Shown: positions 9,150-18,894, counted from the stretch's first letter. The stretch: 64,000 nucleotides of DNA from Cryomorpha sp963748925 (GCA_963748925.1 CAVVKG010000007.1:496001-560000), one strand, 5' to 3'. The notes: generated by a model not told the origin, from the sequence alone. Numbers and translations are program-made.

Positions 9150-9812
9150 ATGCGTGCAGGAGATTTAATAAGCGATGAAATTCCAACTCTTACGGGAGAT
9201 GACAACGCCCTGTTTGCCATGCAACTGCTCGACGAGTATAAAATGAAGCACCTTGCCGTGGTTGACCACAAACATTTTTTAGGATTGCTTTCTGATTCGG
9301 CTGTTTTAGATATTTCAAATTACGAAGCCCCCCTTCGTGAAAGCTCAGATTTACTTCAAAAGGTATATATCCAGCAAGATCAACATGTTTACGACGTTGT
9401 AAATCTGGCTGCAGAATTTCAGCTTAGCGCCATTCCAATATTAGATCTAAATCAAAATTTTGCCGGTGTTGTAAGCATCTACAGCCTCATTAGGGAATTA
9501 TCAAATATTGCCGCCATGAAAGAGCCGGGTGGAATTATCGTATTGGAAATGAACCAACACGACTATTCGCTAAGCGAAATAGCCCGCATTGTAGAAGGCA
9601 ATGACGCGCTAATTTTAAGCGCCAACGTTACTTCTATCCCGAACTCTACCAAGATGGAAATTACTCTAAAGGTAAACCGCACAAATATGGATGGAATTAT
9701 CCAGACTTTCTCGAGGTTTGACTACACCATCAGTGCGTCTTTTCACCAGTCATCACTTGATGACACCCTGCATGATCGATACGACGAATTGATGAGATAT
9801 CTTAAAATCTAA
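9150..9812 (+). CDS. CBS-domain protein
   Basis: A 220-residue cytoplasmic protein with a CBS pair in the first about 120 residues (LISDEIPTLTGDDNALFAMQ ... LAVVDHKHFLGLLSD; then VVNLAAEFQLSAIPILD ... FAGVVS) and a C-terminal ACT-like segment (GGIIVLEMNQHDYSLSEIAR ... IPNSTKMEITLKV). CBS pairs bind adenine nucleotides. In Bacteroidota this family sits directly before nadK and the outer-membrane assembly genes, and this order is kept here apart from one inserted gene. A role in sensing nucleotide or energy status for the block is inferred; no substrate is known. Confidence 0.85.
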   Translation: MRAGDLISDEIPTLTGDDNALFAMQLLDEYKMKHLAVVDHKHFLGLLSDSAVLDISNYEAPLRESSDLLQKVYIQQDQHVYDVVNLAAEFQLSAIPILDLNQNFAGVVSIYSLIRELSNIAAMKEPGGIIVLEMNQHDYSLSEIARIVEGNDALILSANVTSIPNSTKMEITLKVNRTNMDGIIQTFSRFDYTISASFHQSSLDDTLHDRYDELMRYLKI

Positions 9813-9818
9813 TCTCTA

Positions 9819-11239
9819 TTGAAACACCTTCGTTTACTAGTTCTCACCGCGTTGATGCTGTGCTGTACCGCATTTATTTACGGTCAACAAGTAACCAGTG
9901 TACAGCTCGATACACTCGGTAAAAAGGTAATTACAGATATTCTGATTGAAGGCAACAAAACCACGAAGAAACGGATTATTCTACGTGAAGTAACCCTCCA
10001 ACTCGGCGATACGCTCTATTGGGGAAACCTGAAAGCCGGAATGGCTCAATCAGAAAACAATATCATGAACCTCGAGTCTTTTCAATTTTGTGAAAATTGA
10101 GCCAATCCAAACCGATAATGAGAATATAATATTCTATTGATATCTGTCCAGGAACGGTGGTATATCTATCCGGTTCCGATACTTGAAATTGCGCAAACCA
10201 ACTTCAATACCTGGTGGGAAACCAAAGAACTTCGCTGGCTGAATTACGGGGTTTATGTATCGCACCAAAATTTCAGAGGACGAAATGAGAAAGTTAAATT
10301 CACGGCCCGTTTTGGGTACACCAAAAAGTTTAGCGCCAGCTACAGCATTCCCAATTTAAATCGCAAGCAGACATTAAGTCTTTATACCAGCGCGGGATAT
10401 TTTGAAAATGAGCAGATAACCTACAACACCTTCGGCAATGAGCGGGTTTTTTACGAAAACTCAGAAGACAAGGCAAGAAAGTATTATCAGTTTAAACTCG
10501 GACTGGGGTATCGCGAAAACATATTTATCAAACATTACGCAGAGATTTCAATGTTTAGTGCCACCGTGAGGGATAGCGTGCTGGAGTTACAGCCGAACTA
10601 CTTTTGCCGGTAGCCAAAGCAATTCAAAATTTCTGAGAGCCACTTATGTAATAGACTATGATACGAGAGATTACAAGCGTTACCCACTGAAGGGAGTTTT
10701 ACTCTATGGAACCTTTCAGCAGAGTGGTCTTGGGTTGATCAATAAAGAGGGCTTAAACTTGTTCACTTCGCAAGTGGGTTACAACCATCACTTTAAGATA
10801 TCTGATAAATTCTATTTTGCCCATTCCCTTAGTGGTAAAGTAAACTGGAGCAGGCCTCCATACTATCTCACAGAAGGGTTCGGTTATGGAAATGTAGTAC
10901 GTGGATATACTGTCTGTTATTGATGGAACCCATTGGGGCCTTATACAAACCAATATAAAATATGAAATAATAAAACCTAAATCTATAACCCTTCCCCTTA
11001 TTCAAAACAAAAAATTCAATAAAACATTTATAGCCCTTTACGGTAATGCTTTTGTTGATGCCGGCTATGTTTATGGTGAAGATTTTGCAGAAAATAATTC
11101 CCTTGTTAATCAATACATTTACAGCTTTGGATTAGGTCTGGATCTGGTAACCTATTACGATAAGGTAATGCGTGTTGAAGGTTCATTAAATGCAGAAGGC
11201 CAATTTGGGGTTTATGTAGCATTCAAGCAATCTTTTTAA
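9819..11239 (+). pseudogene. BamA/TamA-like outer-membrane protein, broken by four indels
   Basis: Four open pieces read as one protein of about 473 residues when indels are corrected at the T4 run 10079-10082 (+1), near 10137 (-1), at the T4 run 10602-10605 (+1) and near 10908 (+1 or -2). Starting from TTG 9819: signal peptide (LRLLVLTALMLCCTAFIYGQ), a POTRA domain (ITDILIEGNKTTKKRIILRE), the motif ISVQERWYIYPVP, and a short Omp85-type barrel with the conserved VRGY followed by VIDGTHWGL; it ends GVYVAFKQSF. One POTRA plus a barrel is much shorter than BamA and resembles standalone surface-antigen homologues common in Bacteroidota. It follows the CBS stop by 6 bases. With four indels it is either dead or lies in a poorly read stretch; the otherwise good conservation across every piece favours recent damage or sequence error. 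Confidence 0.75.
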
Positions 11240-11311
11240 TGACTGGCGCACAGATCATAAAATGATCGTAAATTAGACATTCTCACCACATCCTTTTTAA
11301 ATTTTAATCAA

Positions 11312-12190
11312 ATGAAAATTGCAATTTACGGCAAGCCATATAAAAACCGACTCAATGAAAGTGTTGAACATCTGCTTGACCTAATTGATAAAAGTGGTTT
11401 TGAAATTGCCATTTATGAGCGGTATGCCCAATTTTTAAAAGAAAACCACATACTAAAATCTGACTACCCCACCTTTAACCGATCTGATGTAAACATTGAA
11501 GAATATACCTGCCTAGTGAGTATTGGAGGTGACGGAACCCTACTTGATACCGTAACAATAATCGGTGACTCTGGGGTGCCGGTTATCGGAATAAATGCAG
11601 GTAGACTGGGGTTTATTTCAAGTATTTCTACAGATGAATTTTCGGAAGTACTGGTTACATTAAAAGATGGAAGTTTTAGCTGCGACGAACGATCATTGTT
11701 GCTAATAGAAACCGAACGGAAAATTTTTGGCGACTCCAACTTTGCACTCAATGAATTGACCCTTCATAAAAAGGATACTTCTTCCATGGTGAAGATAGAC
11801 ACCTATTTGGATGATGAAATACTAAACACCTATTGGGCCGATGGATTAGTAATAAGCACGCCAACAGGAAGTACAGCATACAATTTGAGCTGTGGAGGGC
11901 CCATAATCGTTCCGGGATCAGAAAATGTGGTGATTACACCCATCGCTCCTCACAATCTTACGGTGCGACCTGTCGTAATTTCCAACACATCAAAAATAAG
12001 GTTAAGAATGAGCGGAAGGAGCGATACCTTCTTAATTACAATCGACAGCCGGTCTGAAGTTATATATCCAAATGAGGAGGTTTACGTTTCCAGAGCTCCG
12101 TTTAATTTTAAACTCATACAGCCAAAAGGACATAGCTTTATTAGTGCGATGAGAAATAAACTTGCCTGGGGACTAGACAAGCGTAATTAA
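11312..12190 (+). CDS. nadK: NAD kinase
   Basis: A 292-residue enzyme that phosphorylates NAD to NADP. Key motifs: the GGDGTLL motif in VSIGGDGTLLDTV (catalytic Asp), GRLGFISSI, the conserved NE in ALNELTLH, and the GGPIIVP region after WADGLVISTPTGSTAYN, which forms the nucleotide-binding site. Length is normal. It keeps its usual Bacteroidota position next to the CBS protein and upstream of DUF6089, uppS and bamA. No strong promoter box is visible just upstream, so it may be transcribed with the genes before it. Confidence 0.96.
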   Translation: MKIAIYGKPYKNRLNESVEHLLDLIDKSGFEIAIYERYAQFLKENHILKSDYPTFNRSDVNIEEYTCLVSIGGDGTLLDTVTIIGDSGVPVIGINAGRLGFISSISTDEFSEVLVTLKDGSFSCDERSLLLIETERKIFGDSNFALNELTLHKKDTSSMVKIDTYLDDEILNTYWADGLVISTPTGSTAYNLSCGGPIIVPGSENVVITPIAPHNLTVRPVVISNTSKIRLRMSGRSDTFLITIDSRSEVIYPNEEVYVSRAPFNFKLIQPKGHSFISAMRNKLAWGLDKRN

Positions 12191-12260
12191 TCGCTTGAAA
12201 AAAAACCAAGAATCTTGCCGTAAGGGTTACGATCTCAAATAATATCATCCAAAGAAAACA

Positions 12261-12268
12261 TACCTTTG
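12261..12268 (+). promoter_or_regulatory. Bacteroidota -7 box (TACCTTTG)
   Basis: TACCTTTG fits TAnnTTTG exactly. With a start of transcription about 7 bases downstream, it leaves almost no leader for a GTG at 12285 but about 50 bases for the GTG at 12327 of the DUF6089 gene, supporting the latter start. Confidence 0.5.
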
Positions 12269-12326
12269 CGGACAGATCAAAATAGTGTTTAGCACAATAA
12301 AACCCGCCATACAACGATTTAGAAAA

Positions 12327-13151
12327 GTGAAACACATTTTATTCATCATATTTATTATTTGTGGACTTGGCGCCTCTGGTCAATACCATGAAATTGGCGG
12401 CATGTTTGCCACGTCCTATTACATTGGTGATATAAATCCTGTAAACCATATACCCACGCAATTCACACCGGGTGGCGGTTTAATTTACCGATATAACTTT
12501 AATGATCGTGTCGCATTTAAAGGAAATGTGCTTTATGGAAGAGTTTATGGAGACGACCAGGATTCTGATGATCCATGGCGCAAAAACAGAAATCTCAGCT
12601 TTAGATCTGACATTTTTGAAGTAAGCGGACAGATTGAAATAAATTTTCTCACTTACGAAATTGGCGATGAGAGAAGACCTTCCAGTCCTTATCTATTTGC
12701 AGGAATCGGGATTTTTAGATTTAATCCACAAGCTGAATTTAATGATCGCTGGGTAGATTTACAACCGCTGGGCACTGAAGGACAAGGCATCGACGGCTTC
12801 GAAGATAGGTACACACTCACTCAAATTACGGTTCCTTTTGGAATAGGGTATAAATTTAATATTTGGCGCAATATCGGTGGAGCAGTAGAGTGGGGTATTC
12901 GTCGCACCTTTACCGATTATATTGACGATGTAAGCTCCGTGTATGTGGATGCAAATTTGCTAGATGACGAAAACGGTCCTCTCGCCGCAGAACTTGCAGA
13001 TAGAAGTTTAGAGCCGCTGGGTCCTGATGGCACAAATACGAATATGCAAAGAGGTGAGACAAATAGAGAAGACTGGTACGTTTTTACGGGAGTCATGATT
13101 ACATTTAAAATTGGTAAACCAAGGATAAAATGTCCCGGAGCTTTTAATTAA
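12327..13151 (+). CDS. DUF6089 family outer-membrane-type protein
   Basis: About 274 residues from the GTG at 12327, which gives a signal peptide (KHILFIIFIICGLGASGQ); a GTG at 12285 is the alternative. The mature start YHEIGGMFATSYYIGDINP is the hallmark of DUF6089, a family found in Bacteroidota between nadK and uppS. The rest alternates hydrophobic and aromatic positions in the manner of an 8-stranded outer-membrane barrel (GGGLIYRYNFNDRVAFKGNV; VPFGIGYKFNIWRNIGGAVE) and contains an acidic loop. The conserved placement next to BamA suggests a role in envelope assembly, but no molecular function is established. It ends CPGAFN, without a T9SS domain. Confidence 0.85.
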   Translation: MKHILFIIFIICGLGASGQYHEIGGMFATSYYIGDINPVNHIPTQFTPGGGLIYRYNFNDRVAFKGNVLYGRVYGDDQDSDDPWRKNRNLSFRSDIFEVSGQIEINFLTYEIGDERRPSSPYLFAGIGIFRFNPQAEFNDRWVDLQPLGTEGQGIDGFEDRYTLTQITVPFGIGYKFNIWRNIGGAVEWGIRRTFTDYIDDVSSVYVDANLLDDENGPLAAELADRSLEPLGPDGTNTNMQRGETNREDWYVFTGVMITFKIGKPRIKCPGAFN

Positions 13152-13370
13152 TTGATCGTACTACATGTTTTATTTTGGTATTTCTCCTATTTTCAGAAGG
13201 CCATTAACCCTTTGTAATACAATCATAATTAACGATATAACTCTTAGGTTTTGGATTAATTGATCGATGCTAATTAAAATAAGGTAAAGGATAAGTAAAG
13301 CGAAAAAAGATCCATTTAAAATCAATATTACTTCGGAATAATTTCGTTTTCTGATCTGACCTAAAATTCA

Positions 13371-13378
13371 GACCTTTG
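13371..13378 (+). promoter_or_regulatory. Probable -7 box for uppS (GACCTTTG)
   Basis: One mismatch to TAnnTTTG, 14 bases before the uppS ATG. The 241-base spacer from 13152 holds no ORF of interest and is AT-rich, consistent with a promoter region. Confidence 0.35.
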
Positions 13379-13392
13379 CACGCGCAATAAAT

Positions 13393-14136
13393 ATGAGTCT
13401 CAAGAGCAAAATAAAAGCTGAAGCTATTCCAAAACACATAGCTGTAATAATGGATGGCAATGGACGCTGGGCAAAAAACCGTGGAGAAGACCGCGTATTT
13501 GGTCATCTGAACGGGGTAAATAGCGTGCGTGAAACACTGGAAGCTGCTTCAGAGATTGGTGTTAAATATCTTACACTCTACGCCTTTAGTACAGAAAACT
13601 GGGACCGCCCGCGCGAAGAAGTATCTGCTTTAATGGATCTGCTGGTGCAAACCATTTTGAAAGAAATTGAATCGCTTCAAAAAAATGAAGTACGACTCGA
13701 AGCCATTGGCGATTTATCACTTCTGCCTGGAAACTGTCATCAGGCATTGCTTGAAGCAATAGAAAGAACGAAGAAAAACACCCGAATAACACTTACGCTT
13801 GCATTGAGCTATAGCTCGCGCTGGGAGATTCAAAAAGCAGTTCAAGAAATTGCAAGAGATGTTAAAAAGGGTCAAATAATGCCCGATGACATTGATCAGA
13901 ATACCATAAGTCGATACCTTGAAACCCGAAACTACCCGGATCCTGAATTGCTTATCAGAACAAGCGGAGAAAAACGAATTAGTAACTTTTTACTGTGGCA
14001 AATCGCCTATAGTGAACTATATTTCACCGAAACGCTATGGCCAGATTTCAAGAAAGAAAATTTCTTTGAGGCGGTTGTTGCTTATCAAAATCGAGAAAGA
14101 AGATTTGGCAAGATTAGTGAACAAGACACGCTTTAA
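13393..14136 (+). CDS. uppS: Isoprenyl transferase (undecaprenyl diphosphate synthase)
   Basis: A 247-residue cis-prenyltransferase that builds undecaprenyl diphosphate, the lipid carrier for peptidoglycan and other cell-wall glycans. Signatures: HIAVIMDGNGRWAKNRGEDR (catalytic Asp, Asn, Arg), GVNSVRETLEAASEIGVKYL, LTLYAFSTENWDRPREEV, and the C-terminal motif PDPELLIRTSGEKRISNFLL followed by WQIAYSELYFTETLWPDF. The third signature normally reads RTSGExRLSNFLLWQ, so it is intact. The last 20 bases overlap the GTG start chosen for bamA, implying coupled translation. Confidence 0.97.
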   Translation: MSLKSKIKAEAIPKHIAVIMDGNGRWAKNRGEDRVFGHLNGVNSVRETLEAASEIGVKYLTLYAFSTENWDRPREEVSALMDLLVQTILKEIESLQKNEVRLEAIGDLSLLPGNCHQALLEAIERTKKNTRITLTLALSYSSRWEIQKAVQEIARDVKKGQIMPDDIDQNTISRYLETRNYPDPELLIRTSGEKRISNFLLWQIAYSELYFTETLWPDFKKENFFEAVVAYQNRERRFGKISEQDTL

Positions 14137-16630
14137 TATATTCCTGGCCTGTGTAGTGGCTTTAATGGGAGTTTACCATCCGGCAAACGGACAGGTTGGT
14201 ATTGGCGACTTTAATATAGACTACAGAAGCCCGCGCGAATTTACAATTGGTGGACTCACCGTATCAGGAGCCCGAAATTTTGATACACAGGCGATCATTT
14301 TATTTTCCGGATTGAGCGTTGGCCAGAAAATCACGATTCCCGGTGATCAGATTTCTCAGGCTATTAAAAATCTGTGGAAACAAAAACTCTTTGACAATAT
14401 CACCGTGAGTATATCGGAGATAAAAGGAAATGAAATTTTTCTTGATATTGGCCTTGTTGAGCGAGCACGATTATCACGGTATAAATTTGAAGGTATTTCT
14501 AAGGGTGAAGCCGAAAATCTCAGAGAGAAGATTAATTTGATTCGCGGATCTATCGTGAATGAAAACCTCCTCACCAATACTTCAAATATTATTGAGAAGT
14601 ACTTTGAAGAAAAAGGATATCTCGATACTGAGGTTGATATTACCGAACATCCCGATACACTTGTTCCAAACAGCGAATACCTGATTTTGAATGTTGACAA
14701 AAACGAGAAGGTAAAAATCGGGAATATTACTTTCAACGGTGTAAGTAATGTAAAAGAATCGAAACTTCGAAAAGCACTGAAGAGCACCAAGGAAAAGAAC
14801 TTTTTTAGAATTTGGAAACGAAGTAAGTTCATACGTTCTGCCTACCGGGAAGATTTGAAGAATATTGCTCAGGTTTACAACGCATTAGGTTACAGAAATG
14901 CCAAAGTAAAACGCGATTCCGTTTATAGAAATCCAGACGGAACAGTAGGTATTGACATAGATATTTACGAGGGTAACCAATTCTATTTTGGAGATATTGA
15001 GTGGGTGGGTAATACCAAATACTCTTCTTCCAAACTTTCCGAAGTGCTCGGAATAGAAAGAGGAGAAATTTACGACCAGTCAAAATTTGAATCGCGCCTA
15101 ATCATGAATGCCAATGGTGGGGATGTAAGTTCGCTTTATCTCGATGATGGATACTTAGCCTTTCAGGCAATTCCGGTTGAGAAGCGTGTATACAATGACA
15201 CGATAGATGTGCAGATCAAGATTTACGAAGGTCGCCAATACCGAATTAATCGCGTAATCATAAAAGGAAATACCAAGACCAATGACCGTGTTGTACGAAG
15301 GGAAATTCGGACAAAACCCGGTGATCTTTTTAGCAGATCCGACATTATCAGAACGCAGAGAGAGCTTTCGCAGTTAGGCTATTTCGACCCTGAATCATTT
15401 GGAATTAATCCTGTACAAAACGATCAGGATGGAACCGTTGATATTATTTACACTGTTTCTGAGCGACCATCAGATCAGATAGAACTTTCTGGTGGATGGG
15501 GAGCGGGAAGCATCGTAGGAACGCTTGGTCTTTCGTTTACCAATTTCTCAATGCGCAACTTCTTCAAGGCTGATGCCTGGGATCCATTGCCTTCCGGAGA
15601 TGGGCAGCGCCTCTCTATTCGAGCGCAAACGAATGGAAAATGGTTTCAATCTTACAATGCCTCATTCACGGAGCCTTGGCTGGGCGGAAAAAAACCAAAC
15701 GCCTTCACCGTCGGTCTTCAGCGATCGATCCAAAGACAATTTTCTGGAGAAAGAGAACAATCTCTTACCATTACAGGGGGTAGTGTGAGCCTTGGAAAAC
15801 GCTTGGGCTGGCCTGATGATTATTTTCAAATGCTCGTAGGAGTAAGTTATTTGTATTATGATATTAACAATTACACAAGCGGAAATAACACAGGGATATT
15901 CGCCTTGAGTAATGGAACATCAAATAATCTCGCACTAATTTTTAATCTCTCAAGAAATTCTGTCTTCGATCCTATTTACCCTCGCTATGGATCAAACATT
16001 CGCTTGAACACAAAACTTACCCTACCATACTCGGCTTGGGATGGAATTGATTACGCAGGCGACATTACCGACGAAACCCGTTATAAAAATGCGGAATACT
16101 ACAAATGGAAATTAGTGGCTGAGTGGTATACCGAACTGGCACCAAAACTGGTATTAATGACTCGTAGTGGATTCGGATTTTTGGGATATTACAATCGGGA
16201 CAAAGGAGTTTCTGCATTTGAGCGCTTCTACATGGGTGGATCTGCACTTTCCGGATTCTCTCTCGATGGACGGGAAATTATTGGGCTAAGAGGTTATGAC
16301 GATTTGAGTCTATCACCTGCAACAGGGTCTAATATTGTAATGAAGCAAACAATGGAGCTTCGCTATTTGATTTCTCCAAATCCTTCTGCGACAATTTTTG
16401 CTCTTACCTTCCTGGAAGCCGGTAATACTTATGACGGAATTGAGAATTTTGACCCCTTCAGAATTTATCGATCAGCAGGTGTAGGCCTCCGAATATTTTT
16501 ACCAATGTTTGGACTCATGGGTCTGGATTACGGATGGAGATTTGACGATGTGCCACTTAAACCAGAATATGGCGCGCAGCCAATTCCACTTTACGATTGG
16601 CATGAATCTTGGAGAACTGTAAAAAAATAG
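14117..16630 (+). CDS. bamA: Outer-membrane assembly factor BamA
   Basis: About 837 residues from the GTG at 14117; the frame is open further back inside uppS, but only this start gives a signal peptide (FNIFLACVVALMGVYHPANG). Five POTRA domains follow (about 45-430; e.g. FTIGGLTVSGARNFDTQAII, VKIGNITFNGVSNVKESKLR, YRINRVIIKGNTKTNDRVVR), then the 16-stranded Omp85 barrel. Conserved barrel features include SGGWGAGSIVGTLGLSFTNF, the loop motif GLRGYDDLSLSP (the VRGF/Y-equivalent) and GLMGLDYGWRFD near the end. BamA folds and inserts outer-membrane proteins and is essential. It overlaps uppS and is followed by two Skp-like chaperones, the expected cluster. Confidence 0.96.
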   Translation: MNKTRFNIFLACVVALMGVYHPANGQVGIGDFNIDYRSPREFTIGGLTVSGARNFDTQAIILFSGLSVGQKITIPGDQISQAIKNLWKQKLFDNITVSISEIKGNEIFLDIGLVERARLSRYKFEGISKGEAENLREKINLIRGSIVNENLLTNTSNIIEKYFEEKGYLDTEVDITEHPDTLVPNSEYLILNVDKNEKVKIGNITFNGVSNVKESKLRKALKSTKEKNFFRIWKRSKFIRSAYREDLKNIAQVYNALGYRNAKVKRDSVYRNPDGTVGIDIDIYEGNQFYFGDIEWVGNTKYSSSKLSEVLGIERGEIYDQSKFESRLIMNANGGDVSSLYLDDGYLAFQAIPVEKRVYNDTIDVQIKIYEGRQYRINRVIIKGNTKTNDRVVRREIRTKPGDLFSRSDIIRTQRELSQLGYFDPESFGINPVQNDQDGTVDIIYTVSERPSDQIELSGGWGAGSIVGTLGLSFTNFSMRNFFKADAWDPLPSGDGQRLSIRAQTNGKWFQSYNASFTEPWLGGKKPNAFTVGLQRSIQRQFSGEREQSLTITGGSVSLGKRLGWPDDYFQMLVGVSYLYYDINNYTSGNNTGIFALSNGTSNNLALIFNLSRNSVFDPIYPRYGSNIRLNTKLTLPYSAWDGIDYAGDITDETRYKNAEYYKWKLVAEWYTELAPKLVLMTRSGFGFLGYYNRDKGVSAFERFYMGGSALSGFSLDGREIIGLRGYDDLSLSPATGSNIVMKQTMELRYLISPNPSATIFALTFLEAGNTYDGIENFDPFRIYRSAGVGLRIFLPMFGLMGLDYGWRFDDVPLKPEYGAQPIPLYDWHESWRTVKK

Positions 16631-16666
16631 TATTTTCGCCAACTGCTTAAAGAGTCATTAGAACTT

Positions 16667-17275
16667 ATGAAAAAGCTTATATTCACATTAGTTATCGCAA
16701 CATTTTGCTTCCTGTCGGCCACCGCGCAGCGTTACGCATATGTTGATACAGAGTATATTTTGAAAAACCTTGCTTCTTATGACGATGCTCAAAAAGAACT
16801 TGATCGTTTATCTAAGCAATGGCAAAATGAAATTGAACAGCGTTACGAATCAATAGACCGGCTTTACAAAGCATATCAGGCGGAGAAAGTTCTTCTTACC
16901 GAAGAAATGCGAAAAGAGCGCGAAGACGAAATCGTAAGAAAAGAGCAAGAAGCGAAGGATTACCAACGACAAAAATTTGGAGTAGACGGCGACTTGTTTT
17001 CAAAGCGTCAGGAACTTATTCAGCCTATACAGGATGATATTTATGACGCCATTAAAGAGGTAGCTCAAGGTGGAGGTTTTTCTGTAATATTTGATAAAGC
17101 TAACCAGTCGAACATTCTATACGCCGACCCGCGGTACGATAAGAGCGACCGCGTATTAAGCCGATTGGGTATTAGTGCTAAAGACAGAAATGACGATGAC
17201 AGCGATACCGATGACAGGGACGACAATCCCGATCAAAGTGAGCCTGCACAAAGAGATTCTGGAAGTAAAAGATAA
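16667..17275 (+). CDS. OmpH/Skp family periplasmic chaperone
   Basis: 202 residues. A signal peptide (KKLIFTLVIATFCFLSATAQ) precedes RYAYVDTEYILKNLASYDDA, the family opening, and a charged coiled-coil arm (about 45-120, rich in E, K, R and Q) as in trimeric Skp. The return strand GFSVIFDKANQSNILYADP closes the core. The last about 30 residues form an unusual Asp-rich, disordered tail (DDDSDTDDRDDNPDQ). Skp shields unfolded outer-membrane proteins on the way to BamA, encoded 36 bases upstream. Confidence 0.92.
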   Translation: MKKLIFTLVIATFCFLSATAQRYAYVDTEYILKNLASYDDAQKELDRLSKQWQNEIEQRYESIDRLYKAYQAEKVLLTEEMRKEREDEIVRKEQEAKDYQRQKFGVDGDLFSKRQELIQPIQDDIYDAIKEVAQGGGFSVIFDKANQSNILYADPRYDKSDRVLSRLGISAKDRNDDDSDTDDRDDNPDQSEPAQRDSGSKR

Positions 17276-17305
17276 TTTTAAAATCACGAATAGAAACAAC
17301 ACAAC

Positions 17306-17800
17306 ATGAAGCGAATAATCATACTGGCAGTTCTTACAATTGGGGTAATGACACAATCAATGGCTCAAAAATTTGGCCATGCGAATTTTGAAGAAATCGT
17401 AAGTCTATTACCAGAGCGTGCAGCTGCCGAAAAAGAAGTTCAAGACTTGCAAAAGAATTGGGAAAACCGATTAAATTCAATGGTTGAAACTTACCAAACC
17501 AAAGCGAACGAATTTCAAACAGATACAACACTCACTCCAAGCATGCGTGCTAGTTTGAGGAATGAAATTGCCGACTTCGAAAAAAGAATTCAAGAGACTC
17601 AGCAAACTGCCTACACAGATATAGAAACGAAGCAGAATGAGCTTATGGGCAAAATGATAGAGAAAGTAAGAAAAGCTGCCGTCGAGGTTGGAAAAGCTGA
17701 CACTTACACTTATATCTTTGATTCAGGTCCTGGTGGCAGCGTGCTTTATGCAGGTGGCGAAGATGTTACTTCAAAAATCAGAACACAGCTGGGTCTGTAA
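17306..17800 (+). CDS. OmpH/Skp family periplasmic chaperone, second copy
   Basis: 164 residues with signal peptide (KRIIILAVLTIGVMTQSMAQ), core strand KFGHANFEEIVSLLPERAAA, a coiled-coil arm (about 45-120) and the closing strand YTYIFDSGPGGSVLYAGG. It differs from the copy 30 bases upstream in lacking the acidic tail. A tandem pair after bamA is the usual Bacteroidota arrangement; paralogues may serve different clients. Followed by a strong terminator. Confidence 0.92.
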   Translation: MKRIIILAVLTIGVMTQSMAQKFGHANFEEIVSLLPERAAAEKEVQDLQKNWENRLNSMVETYQTKANEFQTDTTLTPSMRASLRNEIADFEKRIQETQQTAYTDIETKQNELMGKMIEKVRKAAVEVGKADTYTYIFDSGPGGSVLYAGGEDVTSKIRTQLGL

Positions 17801-17822
17801 TTCCAGTTTGAAATCTTTTATT

Positions 17823-17853
17823 AAAAACATCCCTCTTTTGGGATGTTTTTTTG
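17823..17853 (+). terminator. Rho-independent terminator after ompH genes
   Basis: AAAAACATCCC pairs with GGGATGTTTTT around TCTTTT, followed by a T-run. It closes the uppS-bamA-ompH-ompH transcript before murI. Confidence 0.88.
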
Positions 17854-17948
17854 TTTGTACTTTAGCGTCATAAGTCATGGATGTATAGGCGGGAGCCCAT
17901 TGAGAGCTCAAGATTCTAGCTTAAGAAAATGACTAAGAAAATAAATCT

Positions 17949-18764
17949 GTGAAAACAAAATCAGACAGCAGGCCAATTGGCATTTTTGACTCTGGGATTG
18001 GTGGTCTTACAGTTGCTTCCGCAATTGCCCGTGCCATGCCTAATGAGCGAATCGTCTATTTTGGCGATACTGCGCACCTTCCATATGGCGATAAATCTCC
18101 CGCAGCCATACGCTCCTATTCTGCAGGCATATTTGAATTTTTAAAATCTAAGAATTGCAAGGCAATTGTAATTGCGTGTAATACTGCTTCTGCTGTAGCA
18201 ACAAGTACTGTGCGCGCTCTTGCCGGAAAAGATATTCCTGTAATAAACGTTATTGATCCAACAGCGCGATATGTCGCCAATCAATTTCAATCAGGAAAAA
18301 TTGGAGCCATCGCCACAAAGGCAACAGTAAACAGCCGAGTTTATGCCAAGCGAATTGAAAAATTGAATCAAAATCTCAAAGTAACCATGCTGGCAACCCC
18401 CCTTCTCGTTTCAATGATAGAAGAGGGTTTTTTTAACAACAACATCTCGCAGGCAATTATCGACTCCTACTTAAGCAAGTCGAATTTAAAAGAAATAGAC
18501 GGTCTTATTTTGGGCTGTACGCACTTTCCGCTGATTAAAAAAGAAGTTCAAAAATTCTATCATTCCTCAACGGAAGTAATTGATTCTACTGAAATAGTTG
18601 CGCAGCATACACGCTCAATCCTTGAAAAAAATGGACTTTTAAATATGAGCCCGGGCGGAGCTCACCATTTCTATGTGTCAGATCTCACGTCATCATTTGC
18701 CGAGAGCACAAAAATATTTTTCGGTAAAAAGCTTAAGCTGGAAAAAAAGAACCTCTGGGCTTAA
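17949..18764 (+). CDS. murI: Glutamate racemase
   Basis: 271 residues from a GTG start. It makes D-glutamate for peptidoglycan. Both catalytic Cys are present, in VIACNTASAVA and LILGCTHFPLI, with the N-terminal IGIFDSGIGGLTVASAI and the FGDTAHLPYG motif. Length is normal. It lies 148 bases after the ompH gene and beyond a terminator, so it probably has its own promoter, but no exact -7 box is visible. Confidence 0.96.
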   Translation: MKTKSDSRPIGIFDSGIGGLTVASAIARAMPNERIVYFGDTAHLPYGDKSPAAIRSYSAGIFEFLKSKNCKAIVIACNTASAVATSTVRALAGKDIPVINVIDPTARYVANQFQSGKIGAIATKATVNSRVYAKRIEKLNQNLKVTMLATPLLVSMIEEGFFNNNISQAIIDSYLSKSNLKEIDGLILGCTHFPLIKKEVQKFYHSSTEVIDSTEIVAQHTRSILEKNGLLNMSPGGAHHFYVSDLTSSFAESTKIFFGKKLKLEKKNLWA

Positions 18765-18781
18765 AATTTCCTAACGCTTAG

Positions 18782-18824
18782 GCTCGCGTCTTGCGAGCTG
18801 TCTATTTCCCGCATCCTGCCGGGA
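18782..18824. repeat. Two small hairpins between murI and the carbonic anhydrase gene
   Basis: GCTCGC/GCGAGC around GTCTT (18782-18798) and TCCCG/CGGGA (18807-18824) lie in the spacer between convergent genes. Neither has a T-tract, so a role as terminator is possible but weak. Confidence 0.3.
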
Positions 18825-18894
18825 TTGATTGAATAAGGCTAATCACTCCTCGCGAAACGCAAATGGGACTTTGCAACATGAAAAGCGAAAGAGT

